Source: Azorhizobium oxalatiphilum
GTDB lineage: Bacteria; Pseudomonadota; Alphaproteobacteria; Rhizobiales; Xanthobacteraceae
NCBI RefSeq assembly: GCF_014635325.1
Contig: NZ_BMCT01000003.1
Location: 1-64,000 of the forward strand
Length of the DNA stretch: 64,000 nucleotides
Direction: 5' to 3'
The notes under the pieces were generated by a model, which saw only the letters and a program-made list of their open reading frames with translations, was not told the DNA's origin and searched no databases. How positions within the stretch are numbered: the first letter of the stretch is position 1; each line of letters begins with the position of its first letter. Of the stretch, positions 53,813-62,227 are shown piece by piece. Both the position numbers and the translations under genes were made by a program.

Positions 53813-55537
53813 ATGAGCACACCAATGAAGCGGACGGCATGCCTGTGGGCTGGGGTGGCTGCGCTGATCTCCATGTCCGTATCGGCACCGCCAGCCCTCG
53901 GGCAGCAACAACCTCCCGGCCGGCCCAATATCCTGTTCATCATGGGCGATGACATCGGCTGGATGCAGCCGGGTATCTATCATCGCGGCCTCATGGTGGG
54001 CGAGACTCCGAACATCGATCGCATCGGGCGGGAGGGAGCGGTTTTCACCGACTACTACGCCGAGCAAAGCTGCACCGCCGGCCGCAACGCCTTCTTCACG
54101 GGCATGCATCCCCTCAGAACAGGCATGATCCCGCCCCAGCTGCCCGGCAGCCCCTCCTATCTGAGGCCCGGCACGCCCGCACTTGCCCGGTTCCTCCTGG
54201 ATCTCGGCTACACCACCGGCGAGTTCGGGAAGAACCATCTGGGGGACCATACGGACTCGCTGCCGACGGCACATGGCTTTCAGGAATTCTGGGGCTATCT
54301 GTACCATCTCGACGCGATGCAGGGGGTCAGCTTTCCCGACATCAACAAGTCACCGAGAGAGCAGACGGTCGCTCCGCCCTGCCGCAATACCCCGGTGCCC
54401 GGGCTTGCCGAGCCGGCTGGCGCCGTGGACCCGAAGACGACCATCTGCCTGACGCCGCCACGGCCGGTGCTCTCCTGCACGTCAGCGGATGGAACCGCTG
54501 CTGAGCAGGTATGCAAGGACGAAGGCCCCCTGACGCTGGAGCGCTCCAAGACGGTCGATGAGGAAATCTCGGCCAAGGTCACGGATTTCCTCGAACGCAA
54601 TGATCCGCGCAAGACGAGCAAGCCTTTTTTCGTCTGGTACAATCCGGCGCGGATGCACATCACCACCGTTCTCTCCGACAAATATATGGGCATGGTGGGG
54701 GAGCCCGGCGGCAAGGATTGGGGCGTGAATGAAGCTGGCATGAAGCAGATGGACGACAACATCGGCGTCGTCTTGCAGAAGCTTCAGGATATGGGCCAAC
54801 TGGACAATACGCTCATCGTCTTCACGACCGACAATGGCGCCGAGACCATCACCTTCCCCGATGGCGGCACCACGCCCTTCAAGGGGGGCAAGCTGTCGAC
54901 CTGGGAAGGAGGCATGCGCGCGCCGCTTCTGGTGCGCTGGCCGGGGCACATTGCGCCCGGAACACTGAAGACGGAGATGTTCGCCTCGCTCGACTGGCTG
55001 CCGACGCTCGTCGATATTGCCGGCGGTGCAAAGGGCAACGACCTCAAGGCGCGGATTGAGAAGGGCAACTATCCGAACATCGTCAAGACCACGCTCGATG
55101 GCATCAACCAGCGCGCCTATCTCGAAGGGTCCTCGGAAAAATCCGGACGCGACACCTTCTTCTACTATTCCGGCAAGGACCCCTCGGCCGTTCGCTACAA
55201 GAACTGGAAAATGTACTTCGCGATGGTATCGGATGCGCCGGCCGGCTTCATCAGCGGTGTGGTGCCCTATCACTGGACGCAGGTGGTCAACATCAAGCGC
55301 GACCCGTTCGAGACTTCTGTCGGTGAACAGCTCAAGACGCTGACCGGCCTGGGCGGAGCGCTGGCCGGGCCCGTGACGGCCTATGTCTACGACTGGAACC
55401 TCCTGCCCATCGGCCAGGCCCTTTGGCTGAGGGAACTATCGACTTATATTGACTACCCGCCTCTCCAGGATCCCGCGAGCTACAATCTGGAGCAGGTGGT
55501 ACAGCAGGTCCGGCAGATGAAAAGCGGCCGCGACTGA
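53813..55537 (+). CDS. Type I sulfatase (arylsulfatase)
   Basis: This sulfatase of about 574 residues has a signal peptide (to about GQQQ). It shows the formylglycine motif C-T-A-G-R at 87-91 (EQSCTAGRNAFFTG), the metal-binding NILFIMGDDIGWM near the N-terminus, then FGKNHLGD and later TTDNGAE. The CTAGR motif fits the C-x-(P/A)-x-R rule, and an FGE-like enzyme is encoded at 56693. It should hydrolyse a sulfate ester in the periplasm. The ATG at 53813 gives a proper signal peptide. Of the possible longer start (53768), the shorter is preferred. Confidence 0.85.
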   Translation: MSTPMKRTACLWAGVAALISMSVSAPPALGQQQPPGRPNILFIMGDDIGWMQPGIYHRGLMVGETPNIDRIGREGAVFTDYYAEQSCTAGRNAFFTGMHPLRTGMIPPQLPGSPSYLRPGTPALARFLLDLGYTTGEFGKNHLGDHTDSLPTAHGFQEFWGYLYHLDAMQGVSFPDINKSPREQTVAPPCRNTPVPGLAEPAGAVDPKTTICLTPPRPVLSCTSADGTAAEQVCKDEGPLTLERSKTVDEEISAKVTDFLERNDPRKTSKPFFVWYNPARMHITTVLSDKYMGMVGEPGGKDWGVNEAGMKQMDDNIGVVLQKLQDMGQLDNTLIVFTTDNGAETITFPDGGTTPFKGGKLSTWEGGMRAPLLVRWPGHIAPGTLKTEMFASLDWLPTLVDIAGGAKGNDLKARIEKGNYPNIVKTTLDGINQRAYLEGSSEKSGRDTFFYYSGKDPSAVRYKNWKMYFAMVSDAPAGFISGVVPYHWTQVVNIKRDPFETSVGEQLKTLTGLGGALAGPVTAYVYDWNLLPIGQALWLRELSTYIDYPPLQDPASYNLEQVVQQVRQMKSGRD

Positions 55538-55602
55538 CGCTGAACGGATGCGTGGCGCGATGTTCGATCGGGCCATCGCGGGATATGTGGGAGGCATCGG
55601 CG

Positions 55603-56667
55603 ATGCGGATGACTTCGGCTGGCGCGAGGGGGCGCCGAACGCTGGCGATCCTGGCCTCCATCGTGGTTCTGGGGCTGGCCCTGACCACCGGCGGGGCGAT
55701 CGGGCAGGCACCACCCCAGCCGGTAGCAGACGCGCTTCCCTCATGGAACGAGGGCTCGGCAAAGCGCGCGATCATCGACTTCATTCGCACGACGACCGAC
55801 CCGGCCAGTCCCGGCTTCGTGCCGCCTCAGGATCGTGTCGCCACCTTTGATCAGGACGGCACGCTATGGACGGAACATCCCCTTTACACTCAGGTGCTTT
55901 ATGCCTTCGCGCGCCTGCATCTACTGACCGAAGCGAAACCGGAACTCAGGCAGCGTGAACCCTTCAGGACGGTGCTCTCCGGCGATCGCGATGCCATCGC
56001 GAAACTCTCCCTTCACGACCTGGAGAAGGTTCTGGCGGTGACGCTCACCGGCATGTCGACGGAGACATTCCGGACCGAGGTGGCAGAATGGCTCGCGCAT
56101 GCCCGCGATCCAAGGTGGAAGCGGCCCTATACCGAGCTGACATATGTGCCCATGCAGGAAGTGCTTGCCTATTTCCGGGCAAATGGCTTCCGCACCTATA
56201 TCGTCACCGGCGGTGGCCAGGATTTCGTGCGGGTCTATGCCCAGGCCGTGTACGGCATCCCGCCGGAGCAAGTGGTCGGCACGGCGGGCGCCACCTCCTA
56301 CACCTATGATGCGAACGGCAAGCCAGTCCTGATCAAGGAGCCGAAGCTGCTGCTCAACGACGATCAGGCCGGCAAGCCCGAGGGAATCCATTTCATGATC
56401 GGGCGCCGCCCGCAGGCATCCTTCGGCAACTCGACCGGCGACCGGCAGATGCTGGAATATGCCAGGGCCGGAGATGGGCCGCGCCTTGCAGTCCTTGTGC
56501 TGCATGATGATGCGTCGCGGGAGTATGCCTACGGCCCGGCGGAAGGGTTGCCTGACACGCATGTCGGCACGTTCACCGCCCAACTCCATGACGAAGCGAT
56601 CAGGCAAGGCTGGACGGTGATCAGCATGAAGACGGATTGGAAGCGCATTTTCGCCTTCGATCCCTGA
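55603..56667 (+). CDS. HAD-type phosphatase, exported
   Basis: This haloacid dehalogenase-superfamily protein of about 354 residues has an N-terminal signal or anchor (about residues 13-33). Motif I is TFDQDGTLW with Asp83 and Asp85; further HAD motifs are RTYIVTGGGQDFVR and the final FGNSTGDRQML. It is probably a secreted phosphatase. It lies between the sulfatase and the FGE-like gene and should be transcribed with them. The ATG at 55603 follows GGGAGG. Such a phosphatase beside sulfatase and FGE is a common soil-bacterial set whose joint substrate is unknown. Confidence 0.75.
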   Translation: MRMTSAGARGRRTLAILASIVVLGLALTTGGAIGQAPPQPVADALPSWNEGSAKRAIIDFIRTTTDPASPGFVPPQDRVATFDQDGTLWTEHPLYTQVLYAFARLHLLTEAKPELRQREPFRTVLSGDRDAIAKLSLHDLEKVLAVTLTGMSTETFRTEVAEWLAHARDPRWKRPYTELTYVPMQEVLAYFRANGFRTYIVTGGGQDFVRVYAQAVYGIPPEQVVGTAGATSYTYDANGKPVLIKEPKLLLNDDQAGKPEGIHFMIGRRPQASFGNSTGDRQMLEYARAGDGPRLAVLVLHDDASREYAYGPAEGLPDTHVGTFTAQLHDEAIRQGWTVISMKTDWKRIFAFDP

Positions 56668-56692
56668 ACCCGAGCGAGCGGCGAGGGCTGCC

Positions 56693-57664
56693 ATGGGCAG
56701 GCTGACACGACAGCGACAGACGGCAGTTGGCGCCCCCGCCGAGATGCCGATGGTCTGGATCCGCGGCGGGACCTTCCTGATGGGATCCGATCACCATTAC
56801 CCGGAGGAAAAACCCGTCCACCGCGTCATGGTCAGCGATTTCGCAATGGACGAGACGCCAGTCACGAACGCCCAGTTCCGGGCGTTCGTCGAGGGGACGG
56901 GGCACGTCACGTTTGCGGAGATCGTGCCTGATGCGAAGGACTATCCCGGCGCCCGACCCGAGATGCTCAAAGCGGGCTCGCTGGTCTTCGCTCCGCCGCC
57001 GCATCCCGTGAACCTGCGGGACTACAGCCAGTGGTGGGAATTCCGCTTCCGGGCCAACTGGCGCCGGCCCTATGGTCCCGGCAGTTCTATCAGGGGGCTC
57101 GACGACCATCCGGTGGTCCATGTCGCCTATAGCGATGCGACCGCCTATGCCGCATGGGCGGGCAAGGATCTGCCCACCGAGGCGGAATGGGAATATGCCG
57201 CGCGTGGCGGCCATGGGCAGACGGAGTTCGCATGGGGCGATGAACTGACGCCTGACGGTTGCCACATGGCCAATATCTGGCAAGGCGAATTTCCGCTCCA
57301 GAACCTTGGCACCGATGGGTTCGAGCGTACCTCGCCGGTGCGCACCTATCCGGCCAACCCGTTCGGCCTCTACGACATGATCGGCAATGTCTGGGAATGG
57401 ACCTCGGACTGGTGGTCCTGCCGGCACCCGCAGGATGCAGCGAAGGCATGCTGCGTGCCACAAAATCCGCGCGGCGGCGCGTTGGAGGGCAGCTACGATT
57501 CCCGCCAGCTAAACGTGCGCATTCCGCAAAAGGTGCTCAAAGGCGGATCGCATCTGTGCGCACCGAATTACTGCCGCCGCTATCGCCCCGCCGCGCGACA
57601 TGCCGAAGCGGTGGACACATCGACCAGCCATGTGGGGTTTCGGTGCGTGCGCAGGGGCGCCTGA
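56693..57664 (+). CDS. Formylglycine-generating enzyme (SUMF1/FGE family)
   Basis: This 323-residue FGE-type protein activates sulfatases by oxidising their motif cysteine to formylglycine. The active-site cysteines Cys289 and Cys294 lie in GGSHLCAPNYCRRYR, with the same five-residue spacing as in human FGE. Other family marks are RGGTFLMGSD, DETPVTNAQFRAFVE, LPTEAEWEYAARGG and NVWEWTSDWW. The upstream sulfatase carries a matching CTAGR motif. The ATG at 56693 lies 25 bases after the HAD gene. No signal peptide is seen, as expected for an enzyme acting before export. Confidence 0.9.
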   Translation: MGRLTRQRQTAVGAPAEMPMVWIRGGTFLMGSDHHYPEEKPVHRVMVSDFAMDETPVTNAQFRAFVEGTGHVTFAEIVPDAKDYPGARPEMLKAGSLVFAPPPHPVNLRDYSQWWEFRFRANWRRPYGPGSSIRGLDDHPVVHVAYSDATAYAAWAGKDLPTEAEWEYAARGGHGQTEFAWGDELTPDGCHMANIWQGEFPLQNLGTDGFERTSPVRTYPANPFGLYDMIGNVWEWTSDWWSCRHPQDAAKACCVPQNPRGGALEGSYDSRQLNVRIPQKVLKGGSHLCAPNYCRRYRPAARHAEAVDTSTSHVGFRCVRRGA

Positions 57665-57784
57665 CGCGGGCGGGCATGCGGAGGGTGGTGAGGCTGGTCT
57701 CTAGCCGCCAGAAATGGTGGTGGCGAACCGAGTGGCAAACCACCCTAGCCAACCAGCAGCTAAGCCATTGATCTCAATGAAGAG

Positions 57785-57860
57785 TGGCGCTCCCAAGGGG
57801 ACTCGAACCCCTGTTTTCGCCGTGAGAGGGCGACGTCCTAGACCGCTAGACGATGGGAGC
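57785..57860 (-). tRNA. tRNA-Glu (anticodon CTC)
   Basis: The minus strand folds as a full cloverleaf. The acceptor GCTCCCA/TGGGAGC closes with a discriminator G and an encoded CCA. The anticodon stem TCGCC/GGCGA holds the loop CTCTCAC, giving anticodon CTC (Glu). The T-arm is AGGGG-TTCGAGT-CCCCT. It is a housekeeping gene between the sulfatase set and the YggS gene. No integrase gene or direct repeat suggesting an attachment site was seen next to it. Confidence 0.95.
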
Positions 57861-58030
57861 CTGCGCGGAAGGCGCTCTACATATCCGCAACAGGGCAGGG
57901 CGGCAAGCCCCTCATGCGCTCCATCCACATTCGCTCCAAATCCCTGTGGAAAAAACGCAAACGCCCCGCAGCTATTCCACGCTCCAAGGGCTCAGTCCCG
58001 GCCGCATGAGGGCAGGCCGGGGCCGGGCTC

Positions 58031-58726
58031 TCAGGCCGGGCGGGGGCGCTGGCCGAACAGGGCGCTGCCGACGCGCACATGGGTCGCGCCCTGATGGATG
58101 GCCACCGGGAAATCCGCGCTCATGCCCATGGAGAGGCCGGAAAGCCCGTTGCGGGCGGCGATCTCCGCCAGAAGCGCGAAATGCGGCGCCGGTACATCTT
58201 CCGCCGGCGGAATGCACATGAGGCCGCGCACGTCGAGGCCGGCCTTGTCGCGGCATTCGGCGATGAAGGCGTCGGCGTCCTGCGGCAGCACGCCGGCCTT
58301 CTGCGGCTCGGCACCCGTGTTCACCTGCACGAACACCGGCAGACGGCGGCCCTGCCGTGCCATCTCCTCGGCCAGCGCATAGGCGATCTTCGGCCGGTCC
58401 ACGGTGTGGATGGCATCGAACAGCGCCACCGCCTCGGCCGCCTTGTTGGATTGCAGCGGGCCGATGAGATGAACCTCCAGCCCCGGCTGCCGCGCCCGCA
58501 GGGCCGGCCACTTGTCGCGGGTTTCCTGCACGCGGTTCTCGCCGAATACGCGCTGCCCGGCGTCAATGATTGGCCAGATTTCGTCCGCGCCGAAGGTCTT
58601 TGATACAGCAATCAGGCTGACGGCATCGGTCGGGCGACCGCCGTCGCGGCAGGCCAGATCCATGGCGGCGCGAATATCCGCCAGCCTTTCGGCCGCCGAC
58701 ATCATAAGCGGACGGGCATCAGGCAC
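58031..58726 (-). CDS. yggS: YggS-family PLP-binding homeostasis protein
   Basis: This 231-residue PLP homeostasis protein has the PLP lysine (Lys43) in AVSKTF, FGENRVQE, HLIGPLQSNK and GLMCIPP, and ends with RVGSALFGQR. These are the classic family marks. It keeps vitamin B6 levels and amino acid metabolism balanced, without enzymatic turnover known. It stands alone on the minus strand, divergent from the diguanylate cyclase. Confidence 0.9.
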   Translation of the reverse strand: MPDARPLMMSAAERLADIRAAMDLACRDGGRPTDAVSLIAVSKTFGADEIWPIIDAGQRVFGENRVQETRDKWPALRARQPGLEVHLIGPLQSNKAAEAVALFDAIHTVDRPKIAYALAEEMARQGRRLPVFVQVNTGAEPQKAGVLPQDADAFIAECRDKAGLDVRGLMCIPPAEDVPAPHFALLAEIAARNGLSGLSMGMSADFPVAIHQGATHVRVGSALFGQRPRPA

Positions 58727-58855
58727 GGGACAGCTCCGCCAGTATCATGGTCATCTCCGCTTTGTTCGGTAGGTGCTCCCTTTTGCACCAGGATTTGGCT
58801 AGAAGGGAAGCGACTTCACCGTTTCAACAAGGGTTGAGAAAGGGTTGTCCGGGGT

Positions 58856-60541
58856 ATGGTGGGCCAGACGCAAGCTGAGGCATCGGGGCATCCGGAGGCG
58901 GTGACGCCTGCCGCGCGCCGTCGCGGCAGTAGCATCCGCCTGCGCCTCATGCTGCTCATCCTGCTGGTGACCATTCCGGTTTCGGCCGAACGCCTCCTCA
59001 GCCTGTTCAACCAGCGCTCCGACCAGATCGCCGATACCGAGCTGACGCTGCGCAATATCGCCGTGCGCGCGGCCCTCGCCCAGCAGGAGGCGTTCGCCTC
59101 GGCCACCGCCATGCTGGAGGTGCTGAGCCGGCAGGCCGGGCTGCTGCTGCGCGAGCCCCAGGTCTGCCAGCGCCTTGCCGAACGCCTCAATGGCGAGGTG
59201 GTGGGCATTCAGGGGGTCTATTTCGCCAGTCCCGAGGGGCGGGTGCTCTGCGCCTCCTCGCGCTCCGCCGTGGGGGCGGATATTTCCGACAAGGCCTATC
59301 TCGCCCGGGCGCTGACCAGCAACCAGCCGGTCCTGAGCGATCTGGCGCGCGGGTCGTCCACTCTGTCCCCGCTCGTGCTGTCCAAGACCGACCGGGACGA
59401 GAACGGCCAGCCGCTGGCAGTGGTCATCGTCGGCCTCGACCTGCAATGGCTCTCGCGAATCGCCGCCGAGGCGGGCGCTGCGGCGGGCGTGGTGGTGGAT
59501 GTGATCGACGCGCAGGGCACGGTTCTGGTGCGCTATCCGCAGACCCCGGACATCGTCGGCCGCAACTTCGCGGGCACGCCCATGGTGCGTGCCACCGCCG
59601 CCCGCGACGAGGGCAATGCCCGGGTCACTGGGCTCGATGGCGTGAAGCGCTTCATCGCCTTCGCGCGTTTCGCCGGCACCGATGCCCGCCTCGTGGTGGG
59701 CATGGACGATGCCAGCATCCTTGCCCCCATCGATCAGGAGATCATGTCCTCCATCGTGATGCATCTCACCGTGGTGCTGGGGGTGCTGATCGTCACCTGG
59801 TTCGCGGCGGATCGGCTGGTGGTGCAGCCGATCCAGCGGCTGGCGGCCCATGTGGCGGCGCTGGGGGAGGGCGATGCCGGCGCGGATGCGCTGCAGCCGG
59901 ATGCGCTCGGCACCGTGGGGGTGCAGGAGTTCGAGCCGCTGGTGCGGGCCTTCTCAGATCTCGGCGACCGCCTGTCCGAGCGCACCGCCGCCCTGCAATC
60001 GCTGAACGGGCGCCTTGCCGCGCTGGCCCGCACCGATGGGCTGACCGGCCTTGCCAACCGGCGCACCTTCGACGTGCAACTGTCCGAGGACTGGGTGGGG
60101 AGCCGTGAGGCGGAACGGCCGCTGGCGGTCATCCTCATCGATGTGGACGGTTTCAAGCTCTATAACGACGCGCTCGGCCATCTGGCGGGCGACGAGGCGC
60201 TGCGCGCGGTAGCCCGCATGCTGCTGGCGGCGGTGGCTGGCACGCCCTATCTCGCCGCGCGCTATGGCGGCGAGGAGTTCGTGGTGCTGCTGCCCGACAG
60301 CAATCTGGACACCGCCCGCGACGTGGGCGAGGACATCCGCCGCCTTGTGCTGTCGCTGGGCATCCAGCATCCCGGCATGGCGTCGAAGCGGCTCACGGTC
60401 AGTGTGGGTGTCGCAGCGGCGGTGCCCAGCGAGACGGACTCGCCGGACGGGCTGCTGGCAGCGGCCGACGTGGCGCTCTACGAGGCCAAGGGGCTGGGAC
60501 GCAACCGCGTGGTTGCCTATGGGGGCAAGCCCATCGGTTGA
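58856..60541 (+). CDS. Membrane diguanylate cyclase with Cache sensor
   Basis: This 561-residue protein has two transmembrane helices (about 25-43 and 302-320) enclosing a periplasmic Cache-like sensor, a HAMP-like link (about 322-360), and a C-terminal GGDEF domain with RYGGEEF (GGEEF at 471-475). GGEEF is an active-site form, so the enzyme should make c-di-GMP in answer to a periplasmic signal. No RxxD inhibitory site was seen five residues before the motif. It is a single gene, upstream of the convergent Atu4866-like gene. Confidence 0.9.
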   Translation: MVGQTQAEASGHPEAVTPAARRRGSSIRLRLMLLILLVTIPVSAERLLSLFNQRSDQIADTELTLRNIAVRAALAQQEAFASATAMLEVLSRQAGLLLREPQVCQRLAERLNGEVVGIQGVYFASPEGRVLCASSRSAVGADISDKAYLARALTSNQPVLSDLARGSSTLSPLVLSKTDRDENGQPLAVVIVGLDLQWLSRIAAEAGAAAGVVVDVIDAQGTVLVRYPQTPDIVGRNFAGTPMVRATAARDEGNARVTGLDGVKRFIAFARFAGTDARLVVGMDDASILAPIDQEIMSSIVMHLTVVLGVLIVTWFAADRLVVQPIQRLAAHVAALGEGDAGADALQPDALGTVGVQEFEPLVRAFSDLGDRLSERTAALQSLNGRLAALARTDGLTGLANRRTFDVQLSEDWVGSREAERPLAVILIDVDGFKLYNDALGHLAGDEALRAVARMLLAAVAGTPYLAARYGGEEFVVLLPDSNLDTARDVGEDIRRLVLSLGIQHPGMASKRLTVSVGVAAAVPSETDSPDGLLAAADVALYEAKGLGRNRVVAYGGKPIG

Positions 60542-60574
60542 GTGCCGATGGGCCGAACGCTCCCCGCGTGCGCG

Positions 60575-60913
60575 TCAGGGCGCCCGGTAGAACAGCATGC
60601 CGCCATGGTGCAGCACGCCCTCGATGAAATCGCCATCGGCGGTAAAGCCGGTGTCGTCCCAATACTCGATATGGGTGCCCGTCACTTCGTAGCGCCCCTG
60701 ATAGGCGCTGGCGCGGTTGCCCCGCGCCTCGTCATAACGCCCGTTGGGCAGCAGCTCGTGGCGGATGTGGCCGTCGCCCGTCACCCACATGCCGAGATAG
60801 GGATGGGTCTGGGGTGCCGTGGCTGTGGCGGGTTTTGTCATGGGCGTCTCCGCATGAAGGACGTGGGGGGAGAGGGCGGCCGCGAGCGCAGCGGCGATGA
60901 GGGATCTGCGCAT
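60575..60913 (-). CDS. Atu4866-like small exported protein
   Basis: This 112-residue protein has a signal peptide (to about VLHAE), then the short beta-rich Atu4866-like domain: HPYLGMWVTGDGHIRHELLPNGRYDEARG and YQGRYEVTGTHIEYWDDTGF, ending HHGGMLFYRAP. The family is small and often found with SDR and CMD genes in alphaproteobacteria, but its role is unknown to me. ATG 60913 has GAGGAGA upstream. It lies 11 bases after the CMD-family gene. Confidence 0.75.
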   Translation of the reverse strand: MRRSLIAAALAAALSPHVLHAETPMTKPATATAPQTHPYLGMWVTGDGHIRHELLPNGRYDEARGNRASAYQGRYEVTGTHIEYWDDTGFTADGDFIEGVLHHGGMLFYRAP

Positions 60914-60924
60914 GGGCGGTCTCC

Positions 60925-61404
60925 TCATGGCGTCTTCGGCGCGGCGGCGCGGCGCTCGGCGAAGAGTTCGGAGAGGACCGCAGACGCGGCCAGCGCGCGC
61001 GGAAAGCCGGCAGGCACCGTCACCATGTAGATGACCTCCTTCAGTTCCTCCTCGCTCACACCGATGTTGAGGGCATAAGCGGCGTGGATCTTCATCACCC
61101 CCGTCTCGCCCAGCGCAGCCATGGCGGCGACGGCGGCGATCTGCCGGGTACGGGTGTCGAGGCCGGGGCGGCTCCACACATCGCCCAGCGCATAAGCTTC
61201 GGTGGCCTCAGCGAGGAATGGGAATTCCTTGCGCAGCCGCTCCAGATTGGGCTGCGGCTGGCCGTTGTTCAGGGTGCGGATCACGGCATCGCCGCGCCGC
61301 GCGCGCTCCTCCGTAGTGTCGGCCAGCGCCCCTAAGGGAGCGCCCACGAGCATGAGGGCGGCACTGATGGCCAAGGCGGGACGGGTCAGGGTGTCGTACG
61401 ACAT
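60925..61404 (-). CDS. Carboxymuconolactone decarboxylase-family exported protein
   Basis: This 159-residue CMD-family protein has an N-terminal signal peptide (to about ALADT), which is rare for the family. The core shows WSRPGLDTRTRQIAAVAAM, then HAAYALNIGVSEEELKEVI. There is no Cys pair, so it is not an AhpD-type peroxidase. The ATG at 61404 follows GAGGAGG. It is part of the minus-strand set SDR-CMD-Atu4866. It could be a decarboxylase or hydratase acting on a small organic acid in the periplasm. Confidence 0.8.
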   Translation of the reverse strand: MSYDTLTRPALAISAALMLVGAPLGALADTTEERARRGDAVIRTLNNGQPQPNLERLRKEFPFLAEATEAYALGDVWSRPGLDTRTRQIAAVAAMAALGETGVMKIHAAYALNIGVSEEELKEVIYMVTVPAGFPRALAASAVLSELFAERRAAAPKTP

Positions 61405-61415
61405 GTGGCCTCCTC

Positions 61416-62132
61416 TCAATTGGCGGTGGGGCGGACGACGATCTCGTTCACGTCCACGTCCGCCGGCTGCTCGATGGCGAAGCGCACGGCGCGGCCGATG
61501 GCGTCCGGCTTCAGGCCGATGGCGCGGTAGGTCTTCATCAGCTCCGCTGCGGCGGGGTCGGTGATGCTGTCGGCCAGCTCGCTCTCCACCACGCCGGGAT
61601 GGATGCAGGTGACGCGGATGTCCTTGTTCTCCTGCCGCAGGCCGTCGGAAATGGCGCGCACGGCGAACTTGGTGGCGCAATAGACCGCCGCCGTGGGCGA
61701 GACCGCCAGCGCGCCGATGGAGGCGATGTTGATGATCTGGCCGGACTTGCGGGCCAGCATCTCCGGCAGCACGGCGGCGATGCCGTTCAGCACGCCCTTG
61801 ATGTTCACGTCCACCATGCGGTTCCACTCGTCCAGCTTCAGCGAGGACATGAGGGAGAGCGGCATCACGCCGGCATTGTTGACGATCACGTCCACCCGCC
61901 CGAAGGCGGCGCGGGCAGCCTCCGTGAAGGCGGCCACATCCGCCGCGTCGGTGACGTCGAGCCGGCGGGTGCGGACCTGCCCACCCTCCGCGTTGAGTTC
62001 GGAGGCGAGGGCGTCGAGCCGGTCGGTGCGGCGGGCGCCGAGCATGAGCCTGGCACCGGCCGCAGCCAGTTCGCGGGCGATGCCGGCGCCAATGCCGCTG
62101 GAGGCGCCGGTGATGAGAACGACTTTGTCCAT
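61416..62132 (-). CDS. Short-chain dehydrogenase/reductase (SDR)
   Basis: This 238-residue classical SDR has the NAD(P) site TGASSGIG (8-15), NNAGV and the catalytic Ser138, Tyr151 and Lys155 (YCATK). It probably reduces a carbonyl or oxidises an alcohol; Arg residues after the second strand (GARRTDR) suggest NADPH. It is the first gene of the minus-strand set, divergent from the LysR gene and likely controlled by it. Confidence 0.85.
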   Translation of the reverse strand: MDKVVLITGASSGIGAGIARELAAAGARLMLGARRTDRLDALASELNAEGGQVRTRRLDVTDAADVAAFTEAARAAFGRVDVIVNNAGVMPLSLMSSLKLDEWNRMVDVNIKGVLNGIAAVLPEMLARKSGQIINIASIGALAVSPTAAVYCATKFAVRAISDGLRQENKDIRVTCIHPGVVESELADSITDPAAAELMKTYRAIGLKPDAIGRAVRFAIEQPADVDVNEIVVRPTAN

Positions 62133-62185
62133 GCAGGTCTCCCGTTGCTGTTGCAGGAGAGATAGCGCCGGGGCATTGTCGCCAT

Positions 62186-62201
62186 AAGCCGTCGATGGCT
62201 T
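62186..62201. promoter_or_regulatory. Inverted repeat between SDR gene and divergent lysR gene
   Basis: AAGCC-GTCGAT-GGCTT is a perfect dyad about 55 bases before the SDR start and 27 before the LysR start. LysR regulators commonly bind near such spots and control both a divergent target gene and their own gene. Confidence 0.45.
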
Positions 62202-62227
62202 GATGGACTGGTAAGGAAATCTAACCA

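Noticed and set aside
57785-57860. tRNA-Glu as attachment site of an integrated element
   Set aside because: No integrase, excisionase or direct repeat of the tRNA end was seen nearby, and the neighbouring genes look chromosomal.
60925-61404. CMD protein as an AhpD-type peroxidase
   Set aside because: The redox Cys pair of AhpD is missing.
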